Counted from the first letter of the stretch, positions 32,594-41,886 are shown. The stretch is DNA of 57,703 bases from Marinobacter sp. (GCA_022014155.1 JAKLLS010000008.1:1-57703), one strand, 5' to 3'. Translations and numbers: made by a program. The notes: generated by a model from the letters alone, not told the origin.

Positions 32594-34732
32594 TTACTGG
32601 TCCTTTTCCTGATCCAGTGCGTCATGAGCCCTCTTTACAAGGTAACTGCGAATCTGCTCGATCTCAGCGCTGGTTAGTTGTGAAGCGAAGCCCGGCATGT
32701 AGGTGCCGTCGCGGCCATTGAGCACGGTGATTTCGAAGCCTGGGCCTGAGTGCAGCAGTGGGCTGTGTCGCAGGTCGGGAATATCGTCCATCAGTCCTGC
32801 AATGGCACCCTCTCCGTGACAACGCATGCAGCTGCGCGCATATAGATCGCGACCAGCGTCCACTGCGTCTGTGCCAGCATTACGCGCCGGGGGATTCAGC
32901 GGTGGTTGTGGGCGGCGTTCGGGTAAGGGCGGGTTGGTTGCGGTACCGCCCAGCTTGAAGGTATAGACCCGGTTACTGTGACGGGCCTGATAAGCGGCTG
33001 CGAAGGGGCCGGCAATACGTGAAAGGGCTCCGCCGACACCTGTCAGTACACTCAGGTATTGTTCCCCGTTGATGGCGTAGATGGCCGGGGCTGCGACAAT
33101 GCCGATACCGAGGTTGTAACTCCAGACTCTCTCCCCGGTGTCAGCCTTGTAGGCATATAGCTGACCGGTGGGCGTCCCCTGAAACACCAGGTTGCCGGCC
33201 GAGGTCACGGTGCCACCGTTCCAGATAGTGGGATATTCCACTTCCCAGGCTTTTTCCTGTTTTACCGGATCCCAGGCCACCAGGCTGCCTTTGATCATCG
33301 GCAGAATCTGCTCCAGTACCTCGGGATCTTCGGGATAGTCCGGCCACTTGAGGCCCAGGTTAAAAATGGTCCCCGGCTTTGCCTCGTAGTTTTCCTCATC
33401 ACTGTAAACCCATGGCACCTGCTGGTGAGGAATATAGACGAGGCCGGTATCAGGGCTGTAGCTCATGGGGTGCCAGTTATGGGCGCCGAAGGGGGACGGG
33501 AAGGCCAGTTGCGGACCGTTTTCATAGCGGGCATTCTCAGTTTCTACCGGTCGACCGGTGTTCATGTCGACATGGGAAGCCCAGGTCACCTTGGTGAATT
33601 TGTCGGCGGATAATAACTCACCGGTCTGCCGGTCAAGAACATAGAAAAAGCCATTCTTGGGTGCTTGCATGATGACATCCCGGGGTTTGTCATCAATCTC
33701 CAAAGTCGCCAGGAGTAAGGGCTGGGTTGCGGTGTAGTCCCAGGACTCACCGGGAGTGGTTTGATAATGCCAGAGGTATTCACCGGTTTTGGCATTGACC
33801 GCTACGATAGAGGACAGGTAAAGGTTGTCTCCTCCTTGGGGACTGCGGATGCGTCGGTTCCAGGGTGAGCCGTTTCCGGTACCGAGAAAAATGACATCCG
33901 TTGTGGGATCGTAGACCATGGAGTCCCAGACGGTTCCGCCACCTCCCTGAGTCCACCATTCTCCGGTCCAGGTCTTCGCGGCCTCCGCCATCGCCTTGCT
34001 TTCAAAGCCTTTTTCCGGGTTGCCCGGTACGGTATAGAAGCGCCAAAGCTGCTCGCCGTTTTTGGCATCATAGGCGGTCACATAGCCGCGTACGCCGAAC
34101 TCGGCGCCGCCATGTCCGATGATGACCCGGCCATTGGCGACCCTTGGTGCCCCGGTGATAGTACGACGTTCATTGTCGCGCTCATTGGTGTTGACTTCCC
34201 ATACCACGCTACCGTCTTCAGCATCCAGGGCCACCAGGCGAGCGTCGAAAACACCAACGTAGACCTTGCCCTCATACACGGCCAGTCCGCGGTTGGTTAC
34301 ACCGCAGCAACCGCGGGCGCCGTCTTCAGGATTTACCCGGGGATCATAACTCCAGAGCTGTTTGCCGGTACCGGCATCAAGAGCGTAGACCACGCTCCAG
34401 GGGCCGGTGATGTACATCACGCCGTCCACGATCACCGGCGTGGCAGAACCACCTGCTTTAGAGCCCATGTCATAGACCCAGGCCAGGCCCAGGTCATCGA
34501 CATTGCGATCGCTGATCTGAGTCAGGGGGCTGTAGCGTTGCTCTTCGTAGGTCCGGCCGACACCCAGCCAATTATGGGGCTCACGGTCTGCTTGTTGCCA
34601 GCGAGCATCGGTTACCAGGCCTGGGATTCCGCTATCGGTTGGGATTTCTTGCTTCGCTACCGGTGTGCATCCAAAGGTGAGGGTCAGCAACAGAAGGCCG
34701 GAAGCCGGCCAGAGTGTAATTTCTTTTGTCAT
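32594..34732 (-). CDS. Quinohemoprotein alcohol dehydrogenase (PQQ plus haem c)
   Basis: A protein of 712 residues. An eight-bladed PQQ propeller begins near residue 50. The vicinal cysteines of the PQQ ring disulfide are Cys142-Cys143 in RGCCGVTNRG. GGGGTVWDSMVYDP and TTPGESWDYTATQP are tryptophan-docking and active-site segments. A C-terminal cytochrome c domain has CMRCH at 635-639 with Met in TYMPGF (about 679) as ligand. This is the type II quinohemoprotein pattern, oxidising alcohols in the periplasm. LTLTFGC at the N-terminus (Cys22) looks like a lipobox, unusual for this family. The start follows GAGG and lies 2 bases after the aldehyde dehydrogenase stop, so the genes are cotranscribed. 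Confidence 0.9.
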   Translation of the reverse strand: MTKEITLWPASGLLLLTLTFGCTPVAKQEIPTDSGIPGLVTDARWQQADREPHNWLGVGRTYEEQRYSPLTQISDRNVDDLGLAWVYDMGSKAGGSATPVIVDGVMYITGPWSVVYALDAGTGKQLWSYDPRVNPEDGARGCCGVTNRGLAVYEGKVYVGVFDARLVALDAEDGSVVWEVNTNERDNERRTITGAPRVANGRVIIGHGGAEFGVRGYVTAYDAKNGEQLWRFYTVPGNPEKGFESKAMAEAAKTWTGEWWTQGGGGTVWDSMVYDPTTDVIFLGTGNGSPWNRRIRSPQGGDNLYLSSIVAVNAKTGEYLWHYQTTPGESWDYTATQPLLLATLEIDDKPRDVIMQAPKNGFFYVLDRQTGELLSADKFTKVTWASHVDMNTGRPVETENARYENGPQLAFPSPFGAHNWHPMSYSPDTGLVYIPHQQVPWVYSDEENYEAKPGTIFNLGLKWPDYPEDPEVLEQILPMIKGSLVAWDPVKQEKAWEVEYPTIWNGGTVTSAGNLVFQGTPTGQLYAYKADTGERVWSYNLGIGIVAAPAIYAINGEQYLSVLTGVGGALSRIAGPFAAAYQARHSNRVYTFKLGGTATNPPLPERRPQPPLNPPARNAGTDAVDAGRDLYARSCMRCHGEGAIAGLMDDIPDLRHSPLLHSGPGFEITVLNGRDGTYMPGFASQLTSAEIEQIRSYLVKRAHDALDQEKDQ

Positions 34733-34734
34733 TG

Positions 34735-36186
34735 TTATTGCCTCAGGGTTGTTTGGGGCTGGCGTAATTGGCTGGCCGTGGGCGTCCGTTTGATATTGAT
34801 AACTTTGAGGGCCGTGAATTCCTCCAGCCCCTGCTGGCCCCACTCCACGCCGATGCCGGATTCTTTTGTGGCGGGCATGGGAATATCAGGACCAAAGGCG
34901 CAGTGCTGGTTTATCCAGACGGTGCCGGTGTCCAGTCGGTTGGCGACTGACTCGGCACGTGGGAGGTTTGAGGACCACACTGAACCGCCCAGACCGGAGG
35001 AGGAGCAGTTGATAGTATTGATCACCTCGTCCAGATCGCGATAACACACGATGGGTAGAATGGGGCCGAAAGGCTCTTCATCGACGACCGGACTGCCGTC
35101 CTTTATGTCGCGAACAACAGTCAGCGGTACAAGGAAACCGGGCTGGTCCGGCTGTGTACCGCCAGCGATGATGGTGCCGTCTCGCTTGGCTATGTGCAGG
35201 TAATGACAGATTTTGTCGAACTGGGCCCGATTCTGCACAGGTCCAAACTGACAGGTTGGGTCCATACCGTTGCCGACCACTGCCCGGGATGCGAGGGTGG
35301 CGATGGCATCACACATACGGTCGTAAAGGCTTTCCGGGACATAAACCCTTTTGATTGCGACACAAACCTGACCGCTGTTGATAAAGGCTGCGTTGAAGAT
35401 GTCCTGAGCAACGTCTTCGACATTGACGTCATCCAGCACCAGCGCAGCATCATTGCCGCCGAGTTCCAGGGTCAGACGCTTGAGTGTATCGGCAGCGCCC
35501 GACATGATGGCTTTACCGGTCTGGGTGGAGCCGGTAAAGGAGATTTTCTGGATATCCGGATGTTGAGTCAGCAAAGGACCCAGGTTGTTGTTGTCGGTAA
35601 TGACGTTTACCACCCCGGGCGGGAAGATGCTCTGGATTATTTCACCGAGCTTCAGTGTTGTTAACGGGGTTGTTGGCGCCGGCTTCAGGATAAGGGTATT
35701 GCCGGCAAGCAGGGCTGGCGCAATCTTGTAACTGGCGATCAGTAGCGGAAAGTTCCAGGGCATGATCGCGGCGACTACGCCCAGTGGTTGCCGTTGCAAC
35801 TCTACCCGTTGTTTATTGTTGTCGATCAGGAGGGATGGATCCAGCCGCATATCTCCCATAGTGCGGCAAAAAGCGCCGGCATAGTCCACTTCCGCCCGCG
35901 CTTGATCCAGGGGTTTGCCTTGCTCGCTGGTCAACAGCGTTGCCAGCTCCTCCTTGTGAATGCGAAGGGCGTTGGCCATCAGTATCAGCTGAACCCGGCG
36001 CTCGGAGATGGGTGTCTGCCGCCAATCGTGAAAGGCTTGATTGGCTGCTTTTATGGCTTGCTCCATTTGCTCGACCGAAGCGGTGGGGCAACGAGCAACC
36101 GTGCTCTCATCGGCAGGGTTAATCACTTCGATGGTAGTCTCGCTGTCTTCCAGCCGGCCATTTATCAACATCTTGAATTGCTGCAT
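34735..36186 (-). CDS. NAD(P)-dependent aldehyde dehydrogenase
   Basis: A protein of 483 residues of the ALDH superfamily: IMPWNFPLLIASYKIAPALLAGNTLILKPA, FTGSTQTGKAIM, LELGGNDAALVLDD (general-base Glu) and NSGQVCVAIKRVYV with catalytic cysteine near 280. EEPFGPILPIVCY and PATKESGIGVEWGQQG follow. It should oxidise the aldehyde made by the alcohol dehydrogenase encoded next. It begins 21 bases after the outer-membrane channel gene. No signal peptide, so cytoplasmic. Confidence 0.93.
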   Translation of the reverse strand: MQQFKMLINGRLEDSETTIEVINPADESTVARCPTASVEQMEQAIKAANQAFHDWRQTPISERRVQLILMANALRIHKEELATLLTSEQGKPLDQARAEVDYAGAFCRTMGDMRLDPSLLIDNNKQRVELQRQPLGVVAAIMPWNFPLLIASYKIAPALLAGNTLILKPAPTTPLTTLKLGEIIQSIFPPGVVNVITDNNNLGPLLTQHPDIQKISFTGSTQTGKAIMSGAADTLKRLTLELGGNDAALVLDDVNVEDVAQDIFNAAFINSGQVCVAIKRVYVPESLYDRMCDAIATLASRAVVGNGMDPTCQFGPVQNRAQFDKICHYLHIAKRDGTIIAGGTQPDQPGFLVPLTVVRDIKDGSPVVDEEPFGPILPIVCYRDLDEVINTINCSSSGLGGSVWSSNLPRAESVANRLDTGTVWINQHCAFGPDIPMPATKESGIGVEWGQQGLEEFTALKVINIKRTPTASQLRQPQTTLRQ

Positions 36187-36206
36187 TGGTCATGTTCCTC
36201 AAGCGG

Positions 36207-37079
36207 CTAGAATGGTTGTAGGAAGCGCAACTGGAATGCTTCCAGTTCGGGGCCGGAATCGCGTACGTCAATGTCCCTCAGGTATTGGGCCTGCATCTGC
36301 AATTTTCCGGGTATCAGCCAGTGGTTGAGTCCGACGGTAACTGTTGATGTGTCCACTTCGTTATTCATTGCTACACCGTCGAGATGGGATTCATCACCCT
36401 TGCGCCAGCTGTAACGGATGCTCGGATAAGTGGTAGGTGTGATGTCGTATGAGAGCATAACCTGGAGCTGATAGGCCTCATCCTGCTCCAGACGGTCACC
36501 GCCCATGGGGTCCGAGTTTGTCCCGTACCATTGGACATCCGCGACAAGGTCCAAAGCCAGCTTGTCGGTCAGTCGGGTCATGTAGCCAGCCTGTAGGACA
36601 TAGCTCCATCGATTGGTCCCGAGGTTGACGGGCTTGTCCGAGTCATACTCGCCTGTAGGGGCTATCACGAAGGGCGTGATACCGAAATAGCTCTGTTTTT
36701 CTGCGTCTTCATGAAGCCATACGGTTGCGGCAGCAATGGCGTCCCCCATACCAGAACTGGAATCGTCCAGTATGCCGATCTCCTGGGTGCCGAAAGGCAA
36801 CAAGAACTGGGGATCTATGGTCAGCCCCATGACCTTGGTGAAGTGAACGAAACGGTAAATGCCAATACTGGCATCAAGGTCAAGATCGTTGATCACCGTC
36901 TGGCCATCTGCGTTCAGGTCTTCAGCAGTGAGTTGACGGGCATACAGGATATTCAGATTGGTACCCTCTGGAAGGGCTGTGTAATCCCTCGGGTCAACGT
37001 CAAATGCAAGGCCGACCGCAGGCGTAAGCAGGGTCGCCATCGCAATGGTGCCGCGAAGGATATAGCTTGATTGGGTCAT
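36207..37079 (-). CDS. Outer-membrane channel, phenol_MetA_deg/SphA-like
   Basis: A protein of 290 residues with a signal peptide (1-25, ending GLA) and a beta-rich body rich in alternating hydrophobic residues, ending in aromatic LRFLQPF as outer-membrane barrels do. Segments such as FGTQEIGILDDSSSGMGDAIAAATVWLHED, VIAPTGEYDSDKPVNLGTNRW and GYMTRLTDKLALDLVADVQWYG match the phenol_MetA_deg 'transporter' family, often found next to quinoprotein dehydrogenases and aromatic or alcohol degradation genes. It probably admits the hydrophobic alcohol substrate. First structural gene of the channel-ALDH-ADH operon. Confidence 0.78.
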   Translation of the reverse strand: MTQSSYILRGTIAMATLLTPAVGLAFDVDPRDYTALPEGTNLNILYARQLTAEDLNADGQTVINDLDLDASIGIYRFVHFTKVMGLTIDPQFLLPFGTQEIGILDDSSSGMGDAIAAATVWLHEDAEKQSYFGITPFVIAPTGEYDSDKPVNLGTNRWSYVLQAGYMTRLTDKLALDLVADVQWYGTNSDPMGGDRLEQDEAYQLQVMLSYDITPTTYPSIRYSWRKGDESHLDGVAMNNEVDTSTVTVGLNHWLIPGKLQMQAQYLRDIDVRDSGPELEAFQLRFLQPF

Positions 37080-37232
37080 CGTAGTTCACCGGTATTGTTG
37101 TTTGTGGGTGCGCCTGCCGAAATTCTGGATTCCGGTTGGCTACCACAGACACTACCAATGGCTCTGATGACTGGCTTGACGTAGGCGGACACCGAGTTTG
37201 CGTCCCAGCGACATCGCTGGTGCGCATGCGGA

Positions 37233-38177
37233 TCAGGGCGGTGTGAGGTGCTGAGCCCGGTATTGGGAAGGCGGTACGCCGTAGTAGTCTTTAAACACCC
37301 GGCTGAAGTGGGCGCAGTCTTTGAAGCCCCAGTAAAAGGCGACGGAGGTCACGTCAAGGTGTGCTAGCTGCGGATTGGTCAGGTCCTTGGCACAGGCACA
37401 CAGGCGATGTTCGCGTATCAGTCGATTGAAGGAAGTACCCAGAGTCTTGAAGATTCGTTGCAGGTGCCGTGATGAGATACCCAGGTGATTCGCCACCATC
37501 TCCGGGTTGATTGCGTCATCGCTAAGATTGCGCTCTATAAAGGCCATCGCTTTTTGAAGATGAATGGAATGGTATTCTTTCGCGAGGTCTCGGGTTCGGG
37601 TAAATAATGGCTGCATCAGGCTGACAACCGCGTTGAGCAGGTAGTCTTCACTGATGCCGGAAGGTCGGGTGCGAGCGACTGCTGCGGTCTTTTTCAGCAA
37701 CGGTGTGATTAGAGAGGCCAAATCGGTATTGGCGGCGACTTTCTCCGCAGTGAGGATGCGGGAATGGCGCCAGCTATGCAGTGCCATTTCTCGGGGAATA
37801 TGGAAGCAGTATTGATAACCCTGTTCCGGATACTCGATAGAGAAGGGTTGGTTCGAGTCAAGAAGTACCAAATCACCGTTTTGCATGGTGGCAGAGCTGT
37901 GTCGTTGCTGAACCCTTGCGGTACCACGGTCCTGATAGATCAGATAGAAGTATTGGTTATCGCGATCTTCCGCATCGTGTCGCTGTCGCTGCAGTATGAG
38001 CCCGCTCGCCCGGAGCTTGGTGAACTCCATGCCATAGGAGCGAAACCTGCGGATGTGGCCTGCGAAGTGTTCCGGGTTCCTGACTTGAGTACTGAGTCCA
38101 CCTACGGATGTTTCGATTGACTGTTTCCAGGCCTCGAAACGCTGATCAACTATGGTCGCGCTTGTTGTTTTTATCAT
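37233..38177 (-). CDS. FeaR-like AraC-family regulator
   Basis: A protein of 314 residues. The N-terminal about 190 residues form an AraC-binding-like domain (YFYLIYQDRGTARVQQ, LVLLDSNQPFSIEYPEQGYQYCFHIPR) as in FeaR, NphR and related activators of aromatic or alcohol catabolism. The C-terminal DNA-binding domain has NPEMVANHLGISSRHLQRIFKTLG and VTSVAFYWGFKDCAHFSRVFKDYYG. AGGAGGG lies six bases before ATG 38177, deciding the start over an in-frame site at 38213. It is upstream of, and on the same strand as, the channel-ALDH-ADH operon, with a 153-base gap, and is its probable activator. Confidence 0.88.
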   Translation of the reverse strand: MIKTTSATIVDQRFEAWKQSIETSVGGLSTQVRNPEHFAGHIRRFRSYGMEFTKLRASGLILQRQRHDAEDRDNQYFYLIYQDRGTARVQQRHSSATMQNGDLVLLDSNQPFSIEYPEQGYQYCFHIPREMALHSWRHSRILTAEKVAANTDLASLITPLLKKTAAVARTRPSGISEDYLLNAVVSLMQPLFTRTRDLAKEYHSIHLQKAMAFIERNLSDDAINPEMVANHLGISSRHLQRIFKTLGTSFNRLIREHRLCACAKDLTNPQLAHLDVTSVAFYWGFKDCAHFSRVFKDYYGVPPSQYRAQHLTPP

Positions 38178-38323
38178 CGCAGCCCTCCTGATTTGGACGA
38201 TGCTACCCCGCACTGCGGCCTGTCCCGGTTGTTATCAGAGGCATGACTGGACAGAAGTTGCAGTTGCGAAGTATCCCGTCATAGTAATCCGGGCATCCGG
38301 ACTTGTCACTTCGGAGAGAAAGG

Positions 38324-39004
38324 CTACGAACCGGCTGAATCTTCCGACACGTCTTCTTCAAGACTGCCGGAGAAGGCTGGCTCGTTATCCGCGTGTGCGA
38401 ACAGATGCCCGTATGCGGCCCGAATCCCATCGACAATAAACTCGTGGGGAACGTCATCGAAGACACCGTGGTCGTTAACGTATTCCATGTGGGCTTCGCC
38501 GGATTCGGTGTATTCCTGAAAGATGGAATCGTGGACGCCATTGAATTCCAGCGGTTCCACGTTCATTAACTCACACAGTCGGGCGTTGAATGCGGGAGTT
38601 GCCTTCACCCACTTCCCGTTCAAGTAGAGCTCGATGAAACCGTGCATGCGGAAAATATCGGACTGCAGGTAATCGATCAGCTTCTGGCTGGATAGATGGT
38701 TACGCACATCTGCCAGGCCCAGTCGGCTGGGAATGCCAACAGAACGGGCTGCCGCGCCCAGCAGTACCGCCTTGGGAATGCAGTAGGTTTCGCCGCTTTT
38801 GAGGGCGTAACCGGCACTGAACGTCTCCGGATCCGTCTGGAACACATAGGGATTGTAGCTCACAGTGTCACGTACCGCCAGATAAAGCGCTTTTGCCTGT
38901 TCGACAGGATCATCCGGTACACCCTCCAATTGATCCGCAATCCAGGCTTTCAGTTCCGGCTGGTGGTAATTGAAGAAAGCGGTGGGCTGGAGATAGCGTT
39001 CCAT
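38324..39004 (-). CDS. Transglutaminase-fold (cysteine protease-like) protein
   Basis: A protein of 226 residues. The transglutaminase-like core is at about 45-145: AKALYLAVRDTVSYNPYVF, GYALKSGETYCIPKAVLLGAAARSVGIPSRLGLADVRNH with the nucleophile Cys in the TYCIPKA motif, and MHGFIELYLNGKWVKATPAFN with the His. The usual third residue Asp of the W-x-x-x-D element is replaced by Thr in WVKATPAFN. The C-terminal about 70 residues are acidic. Bacterial members are proteases or amidases of unknown substrate. ATG 39004 is used rather than 39049; it follows GGATGGATC. No signal peptide. Confidence 0.82.
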   Translation of the reverse strand: MERYLQPTAFFNYHQPELKAWIADQLEGVPDDPVEQAKALYLAVRDTVSYNPYVFQTDPETFSAGYALKSGETYCIPKAVLLGAAARSVGIPSRLGLADVRNHLSSQKLIDYLQSDIFRMHGFIELYLNGKWVKATPAFNARLCELMNVEPLEFNGVHDSIFQEYTESGEAHMEYVNDHGVFDDVPHEFIVDGIRAAYGHLFAHADNEPAFSGSLEEDVSEDSAGS

Positions 39005-39101
39005 AATGATCCATCCGATTTTGGGGTATTGAGTCCTGATCGTCTCCAATTAGCAAGCTACTGACAATGGCCTTTTCCGACAATGACATTGCCTTTTTCT
39101 A

Positions 39102-40133
39102 TCATTCCTTGCCTTCGAAACCCTGCACTACATTCACCGTGTTCACCCCGATAGCTTCCACGTCATAACCGCCTTCCATGGTAAACACCGTGGGCAGGCC
39201 CAGTTGCTCGATACGCTTGCCGAGGGTGAGGTAGTCACCCGAGGTGAGCTTGAAGAAGGAGATCGGGTCTTCCTCGAAGGTGTCCACGCCCAGGGCAACC
39301 ACCAGAGCCGTTGGCCGGAAAGCTTCGATGTGCCGGCAGGCGGTTTCCAGGCCCTGGCTCCAGGTGCTGTAAGGGGTATTCGGCGGGTAGACAATGTTCA
39401 GGTTGTAGCCTTCCCCGACGCCCTCGCCAATCTCGTCCTCAAAGCCGAGGAAATGGGGAAATACCAGATCCGGGTCGCCGTGCAGGCTGATGGTCAGCAC
39501 GTCACTGCGATTGTAGAAAATGGCCTGGGTACCATTGCCGTGATGAAAGTCCACATCAAGGATGGCGACTCGCTGGTAGCCCTGGTCCCGGAAGGCTTGC
39601 GCTGTGATTGCCGCGTTGTTGAAAAAGCAGTAGCCGCCGAACAGATCGGCGTGGGCGTGGTGGCCCGGTGGGCGGCACAGGGCGAAAACCGCGCGCTCGC
39701 CCCCAGCAACCAGTTTCTGAGCGGTCAGGGCGACATTGGCGGAGGCCCGGGCGGCGTCCCAGGTACCCTCGGTAATGGAGGTTTCCGCCGCGAAGCTGTA
39801 ATAGCCCAGGCGACCATCGATGTCCTTGGGCAGGCGGTGGCGCATACCGCGCCCGGCCCACACGGCGGGAATGGCTTCACCGGGCTTGCCGGCGGCAACC
39901 CAGTCGTGCCAGCAGGTTTCCAGGAAGGCGACGTAATCCGCCGTGTGTATCCTTTTAATGGGCTCAAGGCCAAACTCTTCCGGCTCCAGGACCTCCCCCA
40001 GCGCCTGATTCCGGACCCGCGCCAGGATGGTTTCCGCCCGTGACGGCTTCTCATGGGGATCGATCAGTAGGCCGCCATCCAGTTCGGTTTTGACAGTACG
40101 GCGGGCATGGAGGGGAGAGAACACGGTTTTCAT
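39102..40133 (-). CDS. Acetylpolyamine amidohydrolase (HDAC fold)
   Basis: A protein of 343 residues, close in length and pattern to the crystallised Mycoplana ramosa enzyme. Shared elements are KTELDGGLLIDPHEKPSRAE at the N-terminus, RIHTADYVAFLETCWHDW, DIDGRLGYYSFAAETSITEGTWDAA, CRPPGHHAHADLFGGYCFFNNAA, AILDVDFHHGNGTQAIFY, SLHGDPDLVFPHFLG, LGVDTFEEDPISFFKL and MEGGYDVEAIG. It removes acetyl groups from acetylputrescine, acetylspermidine or similar, using zinc bound by Asp, His and Asp. The enzyme at 16268-17374 is the same fold but a different subgroup. No polyamine uptake genes are nearby. Confidence 0.9.
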   Translation of the reverse strand: MKTVFSPLHARRTVKTELDGGLLIDPHEKPSRAETILARVRNQALGEVLEPEEFGLEPIKRIHTADYVAFLETCWHDWVAAGKPGEAIPAVWAGRGMRHRLPKDIDGRLGYYSFAAETSITEGTWDAARASANVALTAQKLVAGGERAVFALCRPPGHHAHADLFGGYCFFNNAAITAQAFRDQGYQRVAILDVDFHHGNGTQAIFYNRSDVLTISLHGDPDLVFPHFLGFEDEIGEGVGEGYNLNIVYPPNTPYSTWSQGLETACRHIEAFRPTALVVALGVDTFEEDPISFFKLTSGDYLTLGKRIEQLGLPTVFTMEGGYDVEAIGVNTVNVVQGFEGKE

Positions 40134-40248
40134 GGCTGGGCAGTTTCCGCGCTAATGAACTCAGGTCACTTTGACACAAGCAATGTCGTGGCTCAATTTC
40201 GGGCATTGTGGCAGTCTGGGAAAGTTTCATGGAGAGAGAATAAGGGAT

Positions 40249-41286
40249 ATGACACTGCAAACACTTCTGGGAATTGAGTTACCCATCATTCAGGCGCCGA
40301 TGGCGGGGGTTCAGGGCAGTGAACTGGCCCTGGCGGTGTCCAATGCCGGTGGCCTGGGTTCGCTGCCCTGCGCCATGCTGGGTGCCGATGACTTACGCGC
40401 CGAGCTGGAAACGCTGGCGGCAGGCACCAACAAACCCTTCAATGTGAACTTTTTCGCCCACCAGCCGCCCGAGCCGGACCATGCCCGGGAACGGGCCTGG
40501 CGGGAAGCTCTTGCGCCATACTATCTGGAGTACGGTATCGATTCGGAGAGTATTCCCGCTGGCGGTGGCCGCACGCCGTTTAACGAAGACGCGGCCGAGC
40601 TGGTGGAGACTTATACCCCGGCGGTGGTCAGCTTTCATTTCGGACTACCGGATGACACCTTGCTGAACCGGGTAAAAGCCACCGGCGCCAAAGTCATTTC
40701 CACCGCAACCACGGTTGAAGAAGCGGTCTGGCTGGATGAGCGTGGGGTGGATGCGATCATTGCCCAGGGGCTGGAGGCAGGCGGTCACCGGGGGATCTTC
40801 CTGACCCGGGACTTGTCCACCCAGATGGGTACGTTTGCGCTGCTGCCCCAGGTTATCCAGGCGGTTCGCTGCCCGGTTATTGCCGCCGGCGGGATTGTCG
40901 ATGCCAAAGGCATCCGCGCGGCGATGGACCTGGGGGGCGCCGGTGTCCAGTTGGGCACGGCATTCCTATTGTGCCCGGAAGCCACCACGCGGCCGATTCA
41001 CCGGGAGGCACTGAAAAGCCCGCAGGCCCGTCACACCGCCCTGACCAATCTGTTCTCAGGTGGGCCCGCTCGGGGCATCATGAACCGGGTGATGCGAGAG
41101 CTTGGCCCGATGTCCGGGGATGCTCCTGCGTTTCCCCTGGCAACATCAGCTATTGCACCCTTGCGAGCAAAGGCGGAGGCAAATGGATCCGGTGATTTTT
41201 CTCCATTGTGGTCCGGGCAAAATGCCTCGGGTTGCCGGGAAGTGCCAGCGGCGGATCTGGTTCGCCAACTGACTGAGGGACTATGA
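40249..41286 (+). CDS. Nitronate monooxygenase (2-nitropropane dioxygenase) family
   Basis: An FMN protein of 345 residues with a TIM barrel. It begins LLGIELPIIQAPMAGVQGSELALAVSNAGGLGSLPC, the class signature. AQGLEAGGHRGIF holds the active-site His and phosphate-binding glycines. VIAAGGIVDAKGIRAAMDLGGAGVQLGTAFLLCPEA is the FMN phosphate loop. It oxidises nitronates such as propionate-3-nitronate to detoxify them. ATG 40249 is chosen at the start of homology, with AAGGGAT upstream. The C-terminal part after LPLAT-like residues 290 is Gly/Ser-rich and less conserved. Its stop overlaps the next start (ATGA), coupling it to the YgjV-like gene. Confidence 0.88.
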   Translation: MTLQTLLGIELPIIQAPMAGVQGSELALAVSNAGGLGSLPCAMLGADDLRAELETLAAGTNKPFNVNFFAHQPPEPDHARERAWREALAPYYLEYGIDSESIPAGGGRTPFNEDAAELVETYTPAVVSFHFGLPDDTLLNRVKATGAKVISTATTVEEAVWLDERGVDAIIAQGLEAGGHRGIFLTRDLSTQMGTFALLPQVIQAVRCPVIAAGGIVDAKGIRAAMDLGGAGVQLGTAFLLCPEATTRPIHREALKSPQARHTALTNLFSGGPARGIMNRVMRELGPMSGDAPAFPLATSAIAPLRAKAEANGSGDFSPLWSGQNASGCREVPAADLVRQLTEGL

Positions 41287-41858
41287 CCGGGCTCGTTGCC
41301 GACATGTCCCTGGCCGCCATGCTGGGGCAGATCTGCGGTCTGGTTGCCTTGGGTTTCTGCATTTCCGGATTTGCCAACAAGAATGACGACCGGCTGATGG
41401 TGTTGTTGATTTCTGCCAACGTCGCTTTTGCCCTGATGTTTGCGTTTTTCGAAAGCTGGACGGCGGCGGCGCTGACGGTGCTGGTGATTCTGCGAATAGC
41501 CTTGGCGCGAAAGTTCCAGGGCAGCTGGCGGATCATGGCGGTGATTCTGGCGATTAATCTTTTGGTGGCCGCGTTTACCTGGCGGGTGCCAACCGATGTC
41601 TTTCCACTGATGGCCGCAGTTCTGGGTACGGTGGGTATGTTCATGCTACGGGGCATACCACTGCGGATTGTGCTCGGGCTGGCGGCACTGTCATGGATGC
41701 TCAACAATATTGTGATTGGCTCCGTTGGAGGTACGCTGGCGGAAGGCATGGTGCTGGTCACCAATGTCATTACTATTATTCGCCTCTACCGCCTTAGGAA
41801 AAAGTATCCGGACGTCATAGAGCCACTGCTGGATGGAGAGGCTGATCACCGTTCGTAA
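41283..41858 (+). CDS. YgjV-like inner-membrane protein
   Basis: A membrane protein of 191 residues with about six hydrophobic helices. It starts with MSLAAMLGQICGLVALGFCISGF and contains SWTAAALTVLVILRIALARKF and the C-terminal NVITIIRLYRLRKKYPD. This fits the YgjV/Imp-YgjV family of unknown role. It overlaps the nitronate monooxygenase gene by 4 bases (ATGA) and ends next to the sigma-factor promoter. Confidence 0.7.
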   Translation: MTGLVADMSLAAMLGQICGLVALGFCISGFANKNDDRLMVLLISANVAFALMFAFFESWTAAALTVLVILRIALARKFQGSWRIMAVILAINLLVAAFTWRVPTDVFPLMAAVLGTVGMFMLRGIPLRIVLGLAALSWMLNNIVIGSVGGTLAEGMVLVTNVITIIRLYRLRKKYPDVIEPLLDGEADHRS

Positions 41859-41886
41859 TGTCGATTTAATGAATCAACGCACGACA
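41859..41886 (+). promoter_or_regulatory. Putative ECF42 target promoter before the sigma gene
   Basis: TGTCGA (41859-41864), 17 bases, CGACA (41882-41886). The same elements at the same distance occur at 43201-43228. TGTCGA resembles the -35 element I recall for ECF42-group promoters. The sigma gene starts 61 bases later. Confidence 0.72.
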
